Origin: Rhopalosiphum padi
Taxonomy: Eukaryota > Arthropoda > Insecta > Hemiptera > Aphididae
Direction: 5' to 3'
NCBI RefSeq assembly: GCF_020882245.1
Contig: NC_083598.1
Location: 91,083,714 to 91,147,713, forward strand
Length of the DNA stretch: 64,000 nucleotides
Part shown: positions 46,621 through 60,759 of the stretch, in pieces
Numbering within the stretch: position 1 is the stretch's first letter
How the letters are laid out: each line of letters begins with the position of its first letter
The notes under the pieces: model-generated
The model's database searches: none
What the model was told of the DNA's origin: nothing
What the model saw: the letters and a program-made list of their open reading frames with translations, nothing else
Made by a program: the position numbers and the translations under genes

Positions 46621-49600
46621 TAATAGGGATTAAGGGATCACGATAAATCAAAATAAAGTTTTCATACTACCCAATAGATACTAAAGATTTAGAAAATGCT
46701 ACACGAAATTTGCAAATCTTCTATTGCTGAATATGACAACCGTGGAAATATCATAAACATGCATTTTAAATTATAAGATTTTTCACTTTTTTTGTATTTT
46801 CCAGAAGTATTTGATTTTATTGGATGTTAATAATTGTTTAAGACTTCCAAACTATATTTAATATGTAATAAATTTAATTTATGTGAAAGTATTTTGTTTC
46901 AAAATAAACTGATATCAATATGTACATCACATTTATTTAGTATAGCGAGACTACTAAATCTGTTTTTGATCATAGTCGACTTGATATATGTTTTGATTCT
47001 TCTCATATAATATGATATATCCACAATATAAATACAAGTATAGTTATTATTTTATTAATTATTTTACATGTTGAGCCAATGATAGTTTTTTTCTTATCCA
47101 AGAATTTTGATTTTAACTCAGTTGGATTAAAAACTACTTCAGGGAGATAAGCTCATCCTTAGCCATCATCTTAGTTACGCCTATGCATGTAAGTACATCT
47201 TCGTTTGTTTACACAAACATGAATAATATTATAGGTATAGTTAATGAATTTATAAAAAATATTAAAAATTATTGTTCAATATATTATTATTTTTATACCG
47301 CGGGGCGGTCTATGCTTATTGAGTATGTAGTACCTAACCTTTTAGATACATAGTAAATTTACATAATAAATAGCCATTGTTATATTTTCATTTTTGTCTG
47401 GTCAATATCGCTTTCCCTGATCGAAAACTACATTGAATATATTTTACAAAAACATAGTTCAAATGCTCATTAACGGTGGTATTTATGGACACTTTAAATA
47501 CCCCTGCCATCATTCGCCCTCATTGTCAGTGCCACTCAGCCATTGGCTAATATTATCAGACTGTTAATTAATATTTTTGTATTTAATCGTTAAGAGTTAC
47601 ATAATATACAAATTCTATTATTGTCAATGTTTTTAATAAAAAGATCAATAATAAACAATATACTCGTATTATATTATTATATACACAATACACAAACATT
47701 ATCCCTTACAAGTCCATTCCATAAGCTGATAGAAAAACTTCAAGTGAATCAATATTTTTTGGAATAATTAGTAGATTCTTCTATTTTGCAACTCTAGTAA
47801 ATAGTAATTAATGCTATTTTAATTTTATATGTTTATTCAAACCATGAATTATACAAGGGCAATCCAAATTTAATTATATTTGAACGCAATTCCTTTTTAT
47901 AATTGAATTATTTTATGTAGGTACTAGGTACCTAGGTACTTTATTAAAAAAAATATTTGTTTTATGCTTAGGAATATTCATATAATAATCTAAATATTCC
48001 AATCATATAATTTGAACTACTATTATAGTAATTAATAAAGATAAATTGGATATTCTAAATTTATATTCTCTCTTGCACCAGTATCTACCAATAAATTATA
48101 AAAATGAATAACCATATATTTTGTATTAGACTATACCGTACGTAGCCTATAAAATTTAATGTTATTGTTATTTCGGGTATATCGTATATAAATAACCAAA
48201 TTCATCCCAAATGGCTAAATCTTATACTGAGTAAATTATTGTGGGCATCTAACTATAACCTAATATCCCGTTCAACTGTCCGTGATCTTTTGACTAAAAT
48301 GTTACATATTTTCACTGAACACACGGTCATTGAACTAGTTTATCTAAGCGGCACAAAATATTCTTGCACGCGTCTTTTCTCATATCGTATAACGTACAAA
48401 TTGTCGGACTTAAATATTCAGATAGGCCAATAAAAATGTATAATAATAATATTTATGCAATATATGCGTATAAAATAGATGTCGATCTAAACCGGCAGAC
48501 CAGCTGCAATCCAACAAGCCCATATAATATAATATACATATATAATATACAATATGGATGATTGAATGATTTCAAAATATACTCAATCCTCCAGAGTGTC
48601 ATGGCCGGTAGACGACTTATTTGTTGACAGGTGTCGGTAATATTTCTTTATAAACGTTTGTAAAGAAAGAACTATTGAAGAACTAACTGTTCGTAGGGTG
48701 AATATCGTCTCACTGATCAGACTAGATTCCACGAACGCGTTTTTAACTTTTGAGCATTGCTTTTACCGGTTTTATCCAACAAAAAAAAAACGTTCACCCA
48801 GTAAAAATATAAATCACCTGAATTCAATATGACTATATAGAATACTGTAGGTATATTCTTCGCTTCAGTAGATGTAAGAATCAAATAAAAAACAACGCAC
48901 ACGATATATTTTATGCGTATACCTCGTATTATTATGATTAAATAAGTGAATAAAATGGACTTATACGTCGGATATAATATGATCCGATGGTTGACGCGAT
49001 GGCGTGATGTCGAAACATTTGTGTAACGAGATTTGATTGAAATGCACTGCGTTTCGCTCCCAAAGAGATCAGTTTAGTTTTAATACACCTCCGCAGTAAA
49101 CTGCCACCCTTACAGCTGTACCTAGATCGTACCATTAAAATGTTTGAATAATCGTATACCATGTTGTCGTAACAGCTCCTATATATATATATATATATGT
49201 ATGCATCCACGTAGGTTTCGAAGTATAATATGTGCTTATAATAAATATGCCACCACCACTGCTGCAGGCTGTCGTTGTGGTTTATTTTATCTATATAGGT
49301 ACATAGCAATATTATCATACATCGTGTGTCACTATAGTGACTATAGTGTGGTGTACATGACTGTATAATATGCACAACCACATCCGCGAGTAAAAATATA
49401 TTAATATTATACATATTACCGTATTTGGTAGGTATATTATATAATAATATTATTATGTTTATAATTTATTATTTCGTTTAGATGTGAAACATACTGCTAA
49501 AGCAATTAAATTTTACAGGGTGATTTTTTTTTATCGTGTCTTAAGTATAATACGCATGTCTTATCAAGGCATTATATTTATACTTATATTCTACCTACAT

Positions 49601-51618
49601 AGTACCTACTAAATACCGAGTATTTTTTTTTTTTAACTATTATGCATTGACACACATTTTATAAAGCGATTCATTCAAATAAAACGTTAAAATATAAATA
49701 ATATTATATTAACTGTAGCGGGATAAGCTGCAGATTATAATGATTATTGATTATATTGTCGGTTTGGTCGAGGTTCACGGTAAGAAAATCATTCTGTATT
49801 TTTGAAGCGAAAAAATATTTTTGCAATATCATGTTACGTAAGTATATTACATAAAATGCAAATTGAGTTTACCGACCGATTTTTTTCCGTATGTACCGAA
49901 AGCTCATTAATTTTAAGTGTCCGAAAAAACCGTTTTCTAAACTTGTGCTTGTAGATCACCAAACTTCGACGAGTTTTTTGCTTCGGATTATAGCGTTTAC
50001 GTTATTTCCTTTCTTTTTAATCGATTACTTGAAAACCTAGTCAACTCGGTATTTATTCGATTTCGTTCGGTAGGTGGTGTAGTACTTACATTATATTTTA
50101 TGACCTATACAATTATAATGTTAGAGTCTTAGCTTATAATACTCATATTATCAGATAACCGGTTTGTATATCTACTGGTTTGAAAAAAATTATTTTATTT
50201 CTGTATTAACCGATCTTAAAAAACGAAGGCTCAACAACCAACGTTCTGTTTAGTGTTTATATCGTTTCCATTAGTTTCTATTACTGCTGTATAACTATAT
50301 TCACCGAACATTAATAGGTACAATTATTAATATTATAACGTGTAATGTATATTATTTTTTTCCTTAAAATTTGTACCTATGGTTTTTATGTGCATATACC
50401 GATATACTTTAAACTTTTTAAGGTTGAAATTTACTTGTGTGGTTAATTTTTTCTCTTTTCACAGATATATATATATCTATAATATTGTACAAGATATTGT
50501 GAGAGATAGAAAATATTAATATTTTATAATTATACAATTTTAAAAGGTGTTGTGTTATCTATTCGTTTTGCCACATTTTACATACTAAAAATTTACTGTA
50601 ATAAAAATATATTATATAATTAGGTACATGTACGCTTATTTAATATCTATTATAATAAGATTCAAATTCAAATCTATATATGATATTATTTTTGTATTGT
50701 ACAGGACACCGTTCATTAGTCTGTAATCTAACTATAAGTACATTTAATATATAGTAAGCAGTATAATATATTAGATAGCAAGTTTTCCTTAGAGCACTAT
50801 ACTAATGTGTTTAAATCTTATATCAATATCTCATTATGTTATGGTATAGGTATTAACTTACATTATTATGTATATTTTATTTAGGTTGTTGCGTATAAGC
50901 ATTAAAACTAAATATATGCTTAAACTTTTAAATATAATATATATTTAACTTTTAAAATATGTACAATAAAAATAACGTATAAGTGAATTTTAAATTTTAA
51001 TCTCAAAATATATTAAATATTGACTTTACAGCTTATTATGACTTATATATTTTATAATAAAATTATTATGATATTCAAGTTGAGTTAATGTCAATAATCT
51101 CATAATAATGTAATATTGTTATATTAATATATATATATATATATATCGTATCTACACAGTGTAATTAAATATTCAATAAACCAAAATTACATATTTTTGT
51201 TCTTTTAATACATTTTAATTTTGAAATACAATATAGTAATATAATATTTATTTTAAATGTATTTTATTCATATATCATATTTTAATCATTATTATACCAA
51301 TATTATTAACATTCAATTATTTAAAGTTATTGTGAACTTTAACACTAAATTATTTGAATTTACAGTTTAGATAAATACATTTTGAAAATTCGATTTCTAA
51401 ATTGAACAAATCACAGTCAAATATAATATTAAATATGTGACATATCTGTATAATAATATAATATATAATTAAGTTGATAATATTATAAAATATTCCATAT
51501 AAATGATTAAACATTACGGGTATATGATTAAAAAACCAATAATATAGTATATAAATATTTTAAGAGTCGTAATAAATTACGATAAATATTCAAAATTATA
51601 AATAAATTATGTGTGGTC

Positions 51619-51653
<35 letters not shown>

Positions 51654-54600
51654 TGGTGTTCATTATTGTGTATATATTATCATCATCATATATAAATAAG
51701 TATATAATGATTTACATTACCCCCCGTTCCCCAAGGGGATGCTTCAGAATATGCACATTATTATAATATTATACTGTGTTGTACGCTACAGTGATCGAAG
51801 TGGATCAAAATATTATGTGAGCACTCGTCCAGTTAATAGCATTTCGCATTTTCAAAACTTTAGTATTTTACTGTAATCGATATAATCTGCTGTACTGTTA
51901 TCTATCCCAGTTATTAGTGATAAGTGATTACCTAATACATAATTGATATTATTAAATTATATTTTTAGTGATTGTGTGAAATTTTGGTTTATTGACTCAT
52001 GTGTCATGACTGTTATATTTTATACCAAAATGTTAAATTTATATTAAATAAAATATTTTTGATAAAAAAAGTTTATTTAAAATAGGTAGTTTTGTAAAAA
52101 AAAATTATCGAAATCGTTTACAAAAGTTACAAATTTTAATATGAAAACAATTAATTTTTCAAATTCTAAGAGAAAGATATGTAATGTATGATTTTAAACA
52201 AAAGTAATAGAGTAGATGGGAATTGTCTACAGAAAGAAGCGGAAGTATGAAATTACTTCGTATTTCCGTCACTTGAAACATTGCTGTAGTGTTGTATAAT
52301 AATTTATATGTAAATAGTTAATTTTATCATTCGACTAAAGTCATACTGATTTTTTTGAAGAAATAAACAAATAATTGTAATTAGTTAACAATTGTATATT
52401 TTCTTGATTAAGATTAATGATGAATAATAGTAATGAAATGTATAAAATATTATTTTAAAATATGGCATGATAAAAAGTTATTAGAAAAATGCTTTATTTT
52501 TGTATTCATAGCCCCAAAGATACACTTATTGAAATTTAGTTACCATTTTCAAATCTTGGTATTTATAATGTCATTTTAGGCTATTACATATTCAAAATGT
52601 AATTAAATGTGTATATTAACAATTATATATATTTCATAGAATAGTGTTTAAATTAAATTAAATTATATTGATTATGATTGTATTATTCTTTAAATGTTGT
52701 CTAGTAGATTCTCACATATTTTTTATTTAAAAAAATAGTTGGATGGAGTTCGCAAGACAATTGATTCACATCTTACATAATAAATGAAAACTGGGAAAAT
52801 TTGTAATAATTAAATTTAACAGTTAAGTAATTTAGGCGAGACAACAAGAAGCATCGCCGTAAAACCATTTATACCGTTCTATGAATAATTTATTGAAAGA
52901 TAAAACACTTAGTTTGATTCTTTAATAATAAACTGTTTCTGTTAATTGCCTATCTTGAACCCCTTAAAAGGCGTTTTGTTTTTCGTATTAAGGTGAAATT
53001 CAATTTTTAATTTTTCTACATTTTCAGTTTACACCGAAATAAACCACACTGTGATATATATTTTTTTCGAAATATTACTCCTGAATTTTATTGCTTATCA
53101 CCTACATACTATTAGAAAAAACAATGTTAGTATTGTTGTTAAACCTATTCGACCGCATAAATAGCGAAAATTATCTAAATCGATAAAACAGTCTGAAAAC
53201 ACGAATGGCTGCACATTAATCTAACAACGTAACACGTTGATGAATATTATAACATTAAAATTACGAAGACGATAGATGAATTCAGACCATAATATTATTG
53301 TGTACGTATATGTCTACAGTCTTACGTAGTTACGTGTTTATAAATAATTATTTTAATATGCATAATATAATATAATATAGTGAGAGAACCTGTCAAAACA
53401 CGTCATATTCCGAGGACGTGTATAATATTTTGATAATGTTCTATCTAACGCTTGAGATGTCCTGATGAAAACTGATGTCCGAGTGAGGATTACGAGTCGT
53501 CAGTCGTGTCCAATAACTAGAGCTGTGTTTAATAATGTGCCAGCGGACGCGCTCAAATATCCGACCCTTATCATAATAATACATGGTTCCCAACGGTAGA
53601 TGGTTTTTACAGTAAGTTTTATATTGTAGTTTTTTTTTAAATATTTTAATGATGTAAAATACTATACATTTTATATAAATACACATAACGTCAATACATC
53701 GTACACAGTAATACTTTGTTCTTGAGTCGTGAACTATATTATTATATAGGACCAAATTAAATGACCTGAAGCTCTAAAAAAGTTCTGTTTTGACAACATT
53801 ATAAGTTATATATACCTATGTTATTATAATATAAGGGTCATAGAATAAAAAATATTTGAATTGTTATAACAATTATATTATTAAACCGAAATACAACAAC
53901 AAAATATTTTTGTTAATGTTCGATATAAAGACATAAGGCACATAAATAGTTAAATACCAACTAGCTAGTAGTTGAAAATACGTGAAAATATACCATCCCG
54001 CTGTTTATAGAGTATGTCGTATGTGGCTATATATAACCTAATATAACAAGATAACATCTACTGCACAGTCAAATGGATATACCTGTTTAATATTCATAAC
54101 TTTATTGTGTTTTACTTCCGCATTTAGTATAGTTACGCTGGTATTTTTATTCTAAAAGACTTGAGAATCTTTAAGTACTTTTAAATTATAATTATTTTGT
54201 CATTGTTAAACGGTTTATTTTTATTCTTTGGTATTTGTACTATCTTAAATTATAGTTTTTTTAATGTATTTTTGTATAACATATGTACTTATATAGTTAA
54301 ATCACTTTAAACCGTTTTAATTACCTTATAACATAATACACATTTAATTAATAATAATATAAGATGCTTCATCTCCTGTTTGATGGACATACGAGTATTA
54401 CCTTATCTAACAACTTTTTTTGTAATTAAGTTAGGTACAGATTAAATTAAAAATACAAATCATTTTATCACTTAATTTTTGTATAGGTACCTATATTAGA
54501 TAACAAAACTGATTGTTTTATGGTTTATCGTAAAACGTAAGTGTTTGCACGTAATACCATGCGAGGTATTTTTCCATAGATTAAGAAAATGTTGAAATTA

Positions 54601-54800
54601 CAATATTATCTGTTTTTTCCATTTATTCGCATAAAAAAATATTTTGCTATCAAGTTCAGAGGGTTGGTCTAATACACAAGTGCACTTCCTAGCTATACTG
54701 CAGTATAAGAGAAATAAAAACGGTTTCAAATTTAATACGCAATAACACAATGATAACGTGTCTCATAATACGATGATAATATTCTGAAGTTCATGTAATA
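46620..54800. other. Intergenic AT-rich DNA, no gene seen
   Basis: No exon-like segment. It contains (TA)n tracts at 51127-51146 and 51622-51649. ORFs at 48239-48561 and 48938-49414 are unsupported; the latter includes an Ile-Tyr run translated from a TA repeat. Confidence 0.6.
51622..51649. repeat. (TA)n microsatellite
   Basis: About 14 AT units. Confidence 0.95.
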
Positions 54801-54801
54801 G

Positions 54802-54865
54802 TAATAATAATAATAATAATAATAATATGTACACGCTAAGCGTGTGTACACGTTGTATAGCCATG

Positions 54866-54897
<32 letters not shown>
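54802..54897. repeat. Compound microsatellite: (AAT)n then (TA)n
   Basis: AAT units at 54802-54826, then a short hairpin-forming segment (ACACGCT-A-AGCGTGT, 54831-54845), then about 14 TA units at 54870-54897. Confidence 0.9.
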
Positions 54898-57800
54898 CAT
54901 CTACTACTATACATAAATACGTAAGACTCGTAAGAGATATCCAATTATTGTTGTTGTTATAAACTGACCTACGCCGTATTTTCATAACTCGCGCGGTCAA
55001 CAATATAGGCACGTGGTTAATGGTTATATTTTTGGAATATCAGAGTATAACCGCATTAACCACATATCTACCAGATAAAGTACGCCATTTCGGCATCTAC
55101 GCTAACACAAGTAATTATTATATTTGCATTGTATTAGGTAGGTATACCCGTATAAACTAAGCTATAAATGCATTATACTGACACTTGCGATAACCACGCA
55201 CACGACATAGCTGCTTTATAATTCAAAACATAAATCTATCATCGGTTCGTAAAATCGTAAAATCGTAATATATTTATATATTTATCCATATAAATATATG
55301 TATATCAAAATATATATTCAAGGGTTTGTATAAAAGCCGTGCAAATCATATATGTAGGTATATTATGTTGGATGACATGACATTATACAAAACGCATATA
55401 TATATATATATATATAGTGTTTCCGATGTTATATGTATAGGTATTTGAACAATAGTAGGTACATAGATAATGTAATATGTATAGTATATATATATATATA
55501 ATATACGTATATATTTATAAATATTATGCCATTGTATATAGATGAATGGACTTGACCATTATTATTTTCAAGTCTCGCAATAAATCAAATGTCTTATAAA
55601 TTTATTGATGGTAGTAACGCGTAGAAATGTAATACTGATGCATAATAATATTATTCCATCAAGCTTTGTGTATTAGTAATTTGTATGGAATATGTAATAC
55701 AGTATACACGAATAAATTAAGTGCATAAATGTATATATATAAATTAGGTACGAGTTTCAGTATATTTACATAATACACATAAGATATGAGAAAAACTAAA
55801 TATTATTAAAGTTTAGCAGTGGCGTATTTCGATGACTTTAAAGGGGCGTATTTGCGATTTTCATACAGGTGGTTTTTTCATATAGTTATCAATAGAAATG
55901 TATCATAGTCTGACGATATATCTTAAATCTATATAGTACTTTAAATTTTAATAGATTAATATATTCAATATTGTAAATAATATATAAAATATAGTAAATA
56001 GATATTATTAAGCGATCTACCGTTTTGATGCTTTGATACTTTTTGGAACAGTAAAATGCTTCGATTTTTAAAAATGTGAGTGATTTATGGTAGAAAATTG
56101 AATCTGATTTGTAATTTTTTTATGAGGGGAGGGGGGTAAAAAGTGAAAATTCCTAAAATTAAATTTTATAATTTTATAATTGATTGTTTCAAAAAAAAAA
56201 AAAAAAATAGGTAGATACTTGGAATTGTCACCATGTCACCAAATGTTTATATTATCATTTAAATCATATGATGATAACCTTACCTTTTTTTATTTTAAGT
56301 TCCTATAAATTAAAATAATTAAATTCATTAAATAATTAAATTTTTTTTATCGTTTTTATGTAAGGAATGAAATACACAAATTCACGCAGATACAAAATGC
56401 GTGATAATATTTTACAATTTTGACTACTTATTTAATTATTACATAAATCATTATATAGTATGAATTAGAGAGATCTGAAAATTTTTACATTCAAATTACA
56501 TTCTTAGTTGGATGCTTTACAAGTACCTATACAATTATTATTACAGGTACCTCTATAGGTACTTTCTATTTTTTTACGCGTACTTGATAATAGATGATGA
56601 ATGGGTATGATGTAGGTATATTGAATATTGCAGATGTGTGATTTTCTATGTTGGTAAAAAAAAAATGTGATATTGAATTTAAATACTATTCTATAGTTCT
56701 ATCTATACCAATTAATATAAAACAATAGACATTTTTTCATAAAAAAAAATGCTTAAATATTAGTTGTCAACAAAACCATGGATACAAATATCGATATGTT
56801 ACACTTATCGATATCCATAATACCAATTTATTATTTTTGTATAGAAGATTTTACAGTTTAAATAAACGTAATTAAAAATCTAATGATATTTAACGATTGA
56901 TATGATTGATATAACAAAAATGCATAACCCACGGATAAGTGTTAGGCAACCTTGTAGTATACAATCTGTATTTGAATAAATGTGTTCAAATACGTATTCA
57001 GAATACTTAACTTTATATTTTTTCTATATTCAAAAGAAAAGAACAAATTATTTTAGTAAAATAATTTGTATAATTGTTCCTAGATTTATTGTTTATTGTT
57101 TATTGTATTATAAACAAAATACTTATTTTTAATATGTTGATGTTAAAATATTAACTACAAAAGTTAATTTCCAACCATCCCGAAACTAACAATGTAGCAG
57201 AAAAAAATATATTCTTAAAGTATTTCTTCATGATTGGTGATGACTGGTGTTGGATATTTATATTTATTTTAGTATATTTTTGATTATATAAAAACCTTGA
57301 TGAATAAATTAATAATGATGAGTTTCATTTATTTAAATGTTCATTTTTTTCATCATTCTATCACGGTTATTTTTAAAAGAAGTTATTTAAAACTAGAATA
57401 TTATATTATTTAAATTTTTAATAACTACTATAGTATACTATTAAAATGTGTTAATCGATTCATTTTACATGTCTGTTGTAAATAAAAAATGTTTTTATTT
57501 CTATTTTTACAAGTAGGTATAGTGAAAAAAGAGAAATTTTTAAATTGTTTAATTGATATCACCCATAGAAATACTATTTAGATATTTACATGTATGGCTC
57601 TCGATAGCGGTAACCATTTCCCTCCAAAAATGGCAAAAATGAGATGCTGTTTTCTTCCACTCTTCGAATTTTCTTCCAAAAAAATAAAATAAATCTTGAC
57701 TATTATTCTTCACTTTCCATTTTCCTCTAATAAAGAATTAAGAATAAAAATAATGTTTATGTTATATACAAATATAATTCGTAATTCGTTAGCAGTTTTA

Positions 57801-60160
57801 TTATTGTATATTACTATTTGGCAAATAGTTAAACGACATCACTAACGGGATAATTTTGTGAATTATTAAAGGATTTCTGCGGAAACTTTCCATGAATATC
57901 GCTTTTTTAGACATGTTAAAAATTAAAACTTGAGAGAAGTACAATAACCATAAAACACATTCAACACGATAGTCATTTATCGACGTACAATTATAGTATT
58001 AAAAATACAGTGTAATACCTCAGATTTCAAACATTCGTATGTTTGTTTCATATAAGTCTGTGTGTAGGTGACCATAAAAACTATCAAAATGATTGATGAT
58101 GATTTTACTAATATACAATAATGTAACTTATGACCGTGTACTAAATACGCATGTATTTTGGACATGTCTTGTACGTAGATAACTTAATTTATTAGTTTTA
58201 ATCAAATTTATAACGTTACGATGGTAATGACTGTTAGTCGCTCATTTTATAATACGGTCCACTGTCCACAAAACAAATGCCGGCTTAATATAATACTTGG
58301 AGGAAAATGGATATGCTTTAAGTCCAAAAAAAAGTTTGAAGTAAAATGGACCTTACCCATATGTACTATGTAGTACTCAATAAGGTAAATTAAGATAAAT
58401 TTTTCTATGATTACTTTTAGTTTTTATATATTCTTTTCCGTTCGTGTTATTTTTACCCTTTTTCTCATTTCCTCAGTACTTACTGGTTTCCTTGGAAACC
58501 AATCCAATATTTTATCATTACTCAATGTACTTGTATTACAGATTTAAAATCTCTATAAACAAATTATTTATAGTTCATACAGTGACTTTTTTAGCTGTTA
58601 TACAATATACATATACTTACCTAGTTAAAATTATCTTCAGTGTTTTCTAGTCGCTTATGTCATAAAAAATGCGGTACTAGTAGGATAAATATAAATGTGA
58701 CAAATTAGTTGAGCTGTATGCCTGTATACTTGAATTTGACTATGTTTGTATAGTGTCTATTAGCAGTTGCGTATTTAGGTTTTTTTTCATAAAAAAAAAA
58801 ATAATAATAATAATAAAATAATGAAATACATCTGAACTTATGATTTGTTATATTATGTTTTATACAAAAAAGATATATTTTGATGTAAATTAAATTTTAA
58901 GTACTCTTTTTTTTAATAAAATATAATTTATAAAATAATTATAGGTACTTGAAATAATATATATATTACTCTTTTTTCTTCAGCAAATTTATTAATGAAA
59001 ACATCATAATTCAAAGTCAGTAGCAAATCGGTTTCGAAAATCAATATTTATTCAAACTTTGCACGCATTTATTTTTATGTGCGAACTGGGCCGTATTGCA
59101 TATATTTGTATAATAATATGTAAGTAGCTACTCAATTTTGAACGAACGCATACGATCGTTCACTCTTTAATTCTATATTATATTATAATATTTATAATAT
59201 ATAATTTTTATAAAAATATTTTTCTACATAAAAAAATAATTATTTTAAATTAAAATAAAATTCTTTTGTAATTTTGTAAAATAAATATGATAACATTTGT
59301 TGTCTTATAGTCTGAATAAGCCTCTGTCTATAGATTTTATATTATCAGTCATCGCATTTTATAGATTTATATATATATGCACTGTTTAAATAAGCTTTTA
59401 TTGGTACATTACGTCGACTACATGCGTTCTGGACCGACTTAAATTGAAACTTTATAACGCGATGACTACAGTGCTTACGGGTGTATTGACAAAACGAATT
59501 ATTACGCTAAATTGCGCAAATTTTATGGTTTAGACACATTTAATACCTACTCAATAATATTATATACGTACTATTTAAAATAGACAATATAATGTATGCA
59601 AAACATAAATGATTATAGCTAGTGAACTTTATTATGAAAATGTGATCTTAAATATACTATAAGGATATACTGCACATTGTGTACAAAACTTCTGTCATTA
59701 AAAACATATTATCAGAACCCCTCCCCCCCACACGACTAATACTACTTCAAAGATGTTTTATCTGATGCTTCGAAAATAGGAAAATGATTGAAGTCGTCTT
59801 TTATACGAATTTACCAATCACTGTAGCCCCTGGAATTAGATGACTGGATATAGTGGATACGTTAGCATTATCATATGTTGTGTTGCATATTATAATTGAA
59901 GTAATCTTAAATTCTTAACTATTTTGAAACGATCTTAATAGTTATATAAAATCCATATAAATAATGATTACTAATAAAACCAAAACTGAAACAAAATGTT
60001 CAAGCCTAAAACCAAAAATTCATAACCATTTATATTCAGATTTTAACTGAAACCATGTAAAATATTAATTTTTTTATCATACTCGTTTGATGTATAATTT
60101 ATCTTTATAAATATAATAAGTTCTAAGTATAGCGATGAATGTATTACAAATTAATTTTAC
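54898..60160. other. Intergenic AT-rich DNA with transposon-like scraps
   Basis: No gene is seen. Two copies of a TAGCAGT(G/T)GCGTATTT word at about 55815 and 58761, and a G-rich stretch at 56124-56140, look like ends or pieces of decayed elements. ORFs at 57977-58165 and 58444-58650 are unsupported. Confidence 0.5.
55396..55500. repeat. (TA)n tracts
   Basis: TA runs at 55396-55416 and about 55484-55500, in AT-rich DNA with TAGGTA words. Confidence 0.85.
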
Positions 60161-60383
60161 AACGATGCATATTTTTTTATTTTAAGGTGTCTATCGTCAT
60201 TTTTTTGGAGCTGTAAACATTTTTCCATTTTAGCTTTTGAGGGTAGTTTCTGGTAGAAAATTTTAGCTAGTTAGTGTTTTAGGATCAAAATTGAATTTAC
60301 AGTGTTTTTAAAAATAATCATAATTAGTAAAAAAATTTAAGGAAATACAGAAATTTTGCAAAAACAGTTTTAAAAAAATTTTA

Positions 60384-60750
60384 AATATCAAAAATACATA
60401 TTATGCATAATTTTTTTATAGATATTTCAACTTTTAATTTTAAATTAAAATTTTTTTTTATAGTTGTGATTCAAATTAATAATTGTAAAGATAATATTGT
60501 AAAGATTTAAAACTGTGACCATATATTTATATTAGAATTTTCTTGATATGAAACATTTTTTTGCTATTTATAGACATTTGAAATTGTATTTATTTATTTA
60601 GTTACAATTTTTTTTGTCTGTAAGTGAAAATGCTTAAAAATTTAAATTAAGATTCTTCATAAATTTTTTTTGCAGTGTTCTAAAAATATCAAAAATACAT
60701 ATGATGCATAGTTATAATTTTTTTTATAGATATTTTAACTTTTAATTTTA
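60384..60750. repeat. Two direct copies of a ~65-bp segment, 300 bp apart
   Basis: A copy at 60384-60443 and one at 60684-60750 share ATATCAAAAATACATAT and TATAGATATTT(C/T)AACTTTTAA, plus ATGCATA. The second has a small insertion. It is probably part of a dispersed repeat with internal duplication. Confidence 0.7.
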
Positions 60751-60759
60751 ACAAAATTA

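Noticed and set aside
48938..49414. 158-codon minus-strand ORF
   Set aside because: It includes an Ile-Tyr run from a TA repeat and a mixed low-complexity composition. There are no domain features and a shorter plus-strand ORF overlaps it.
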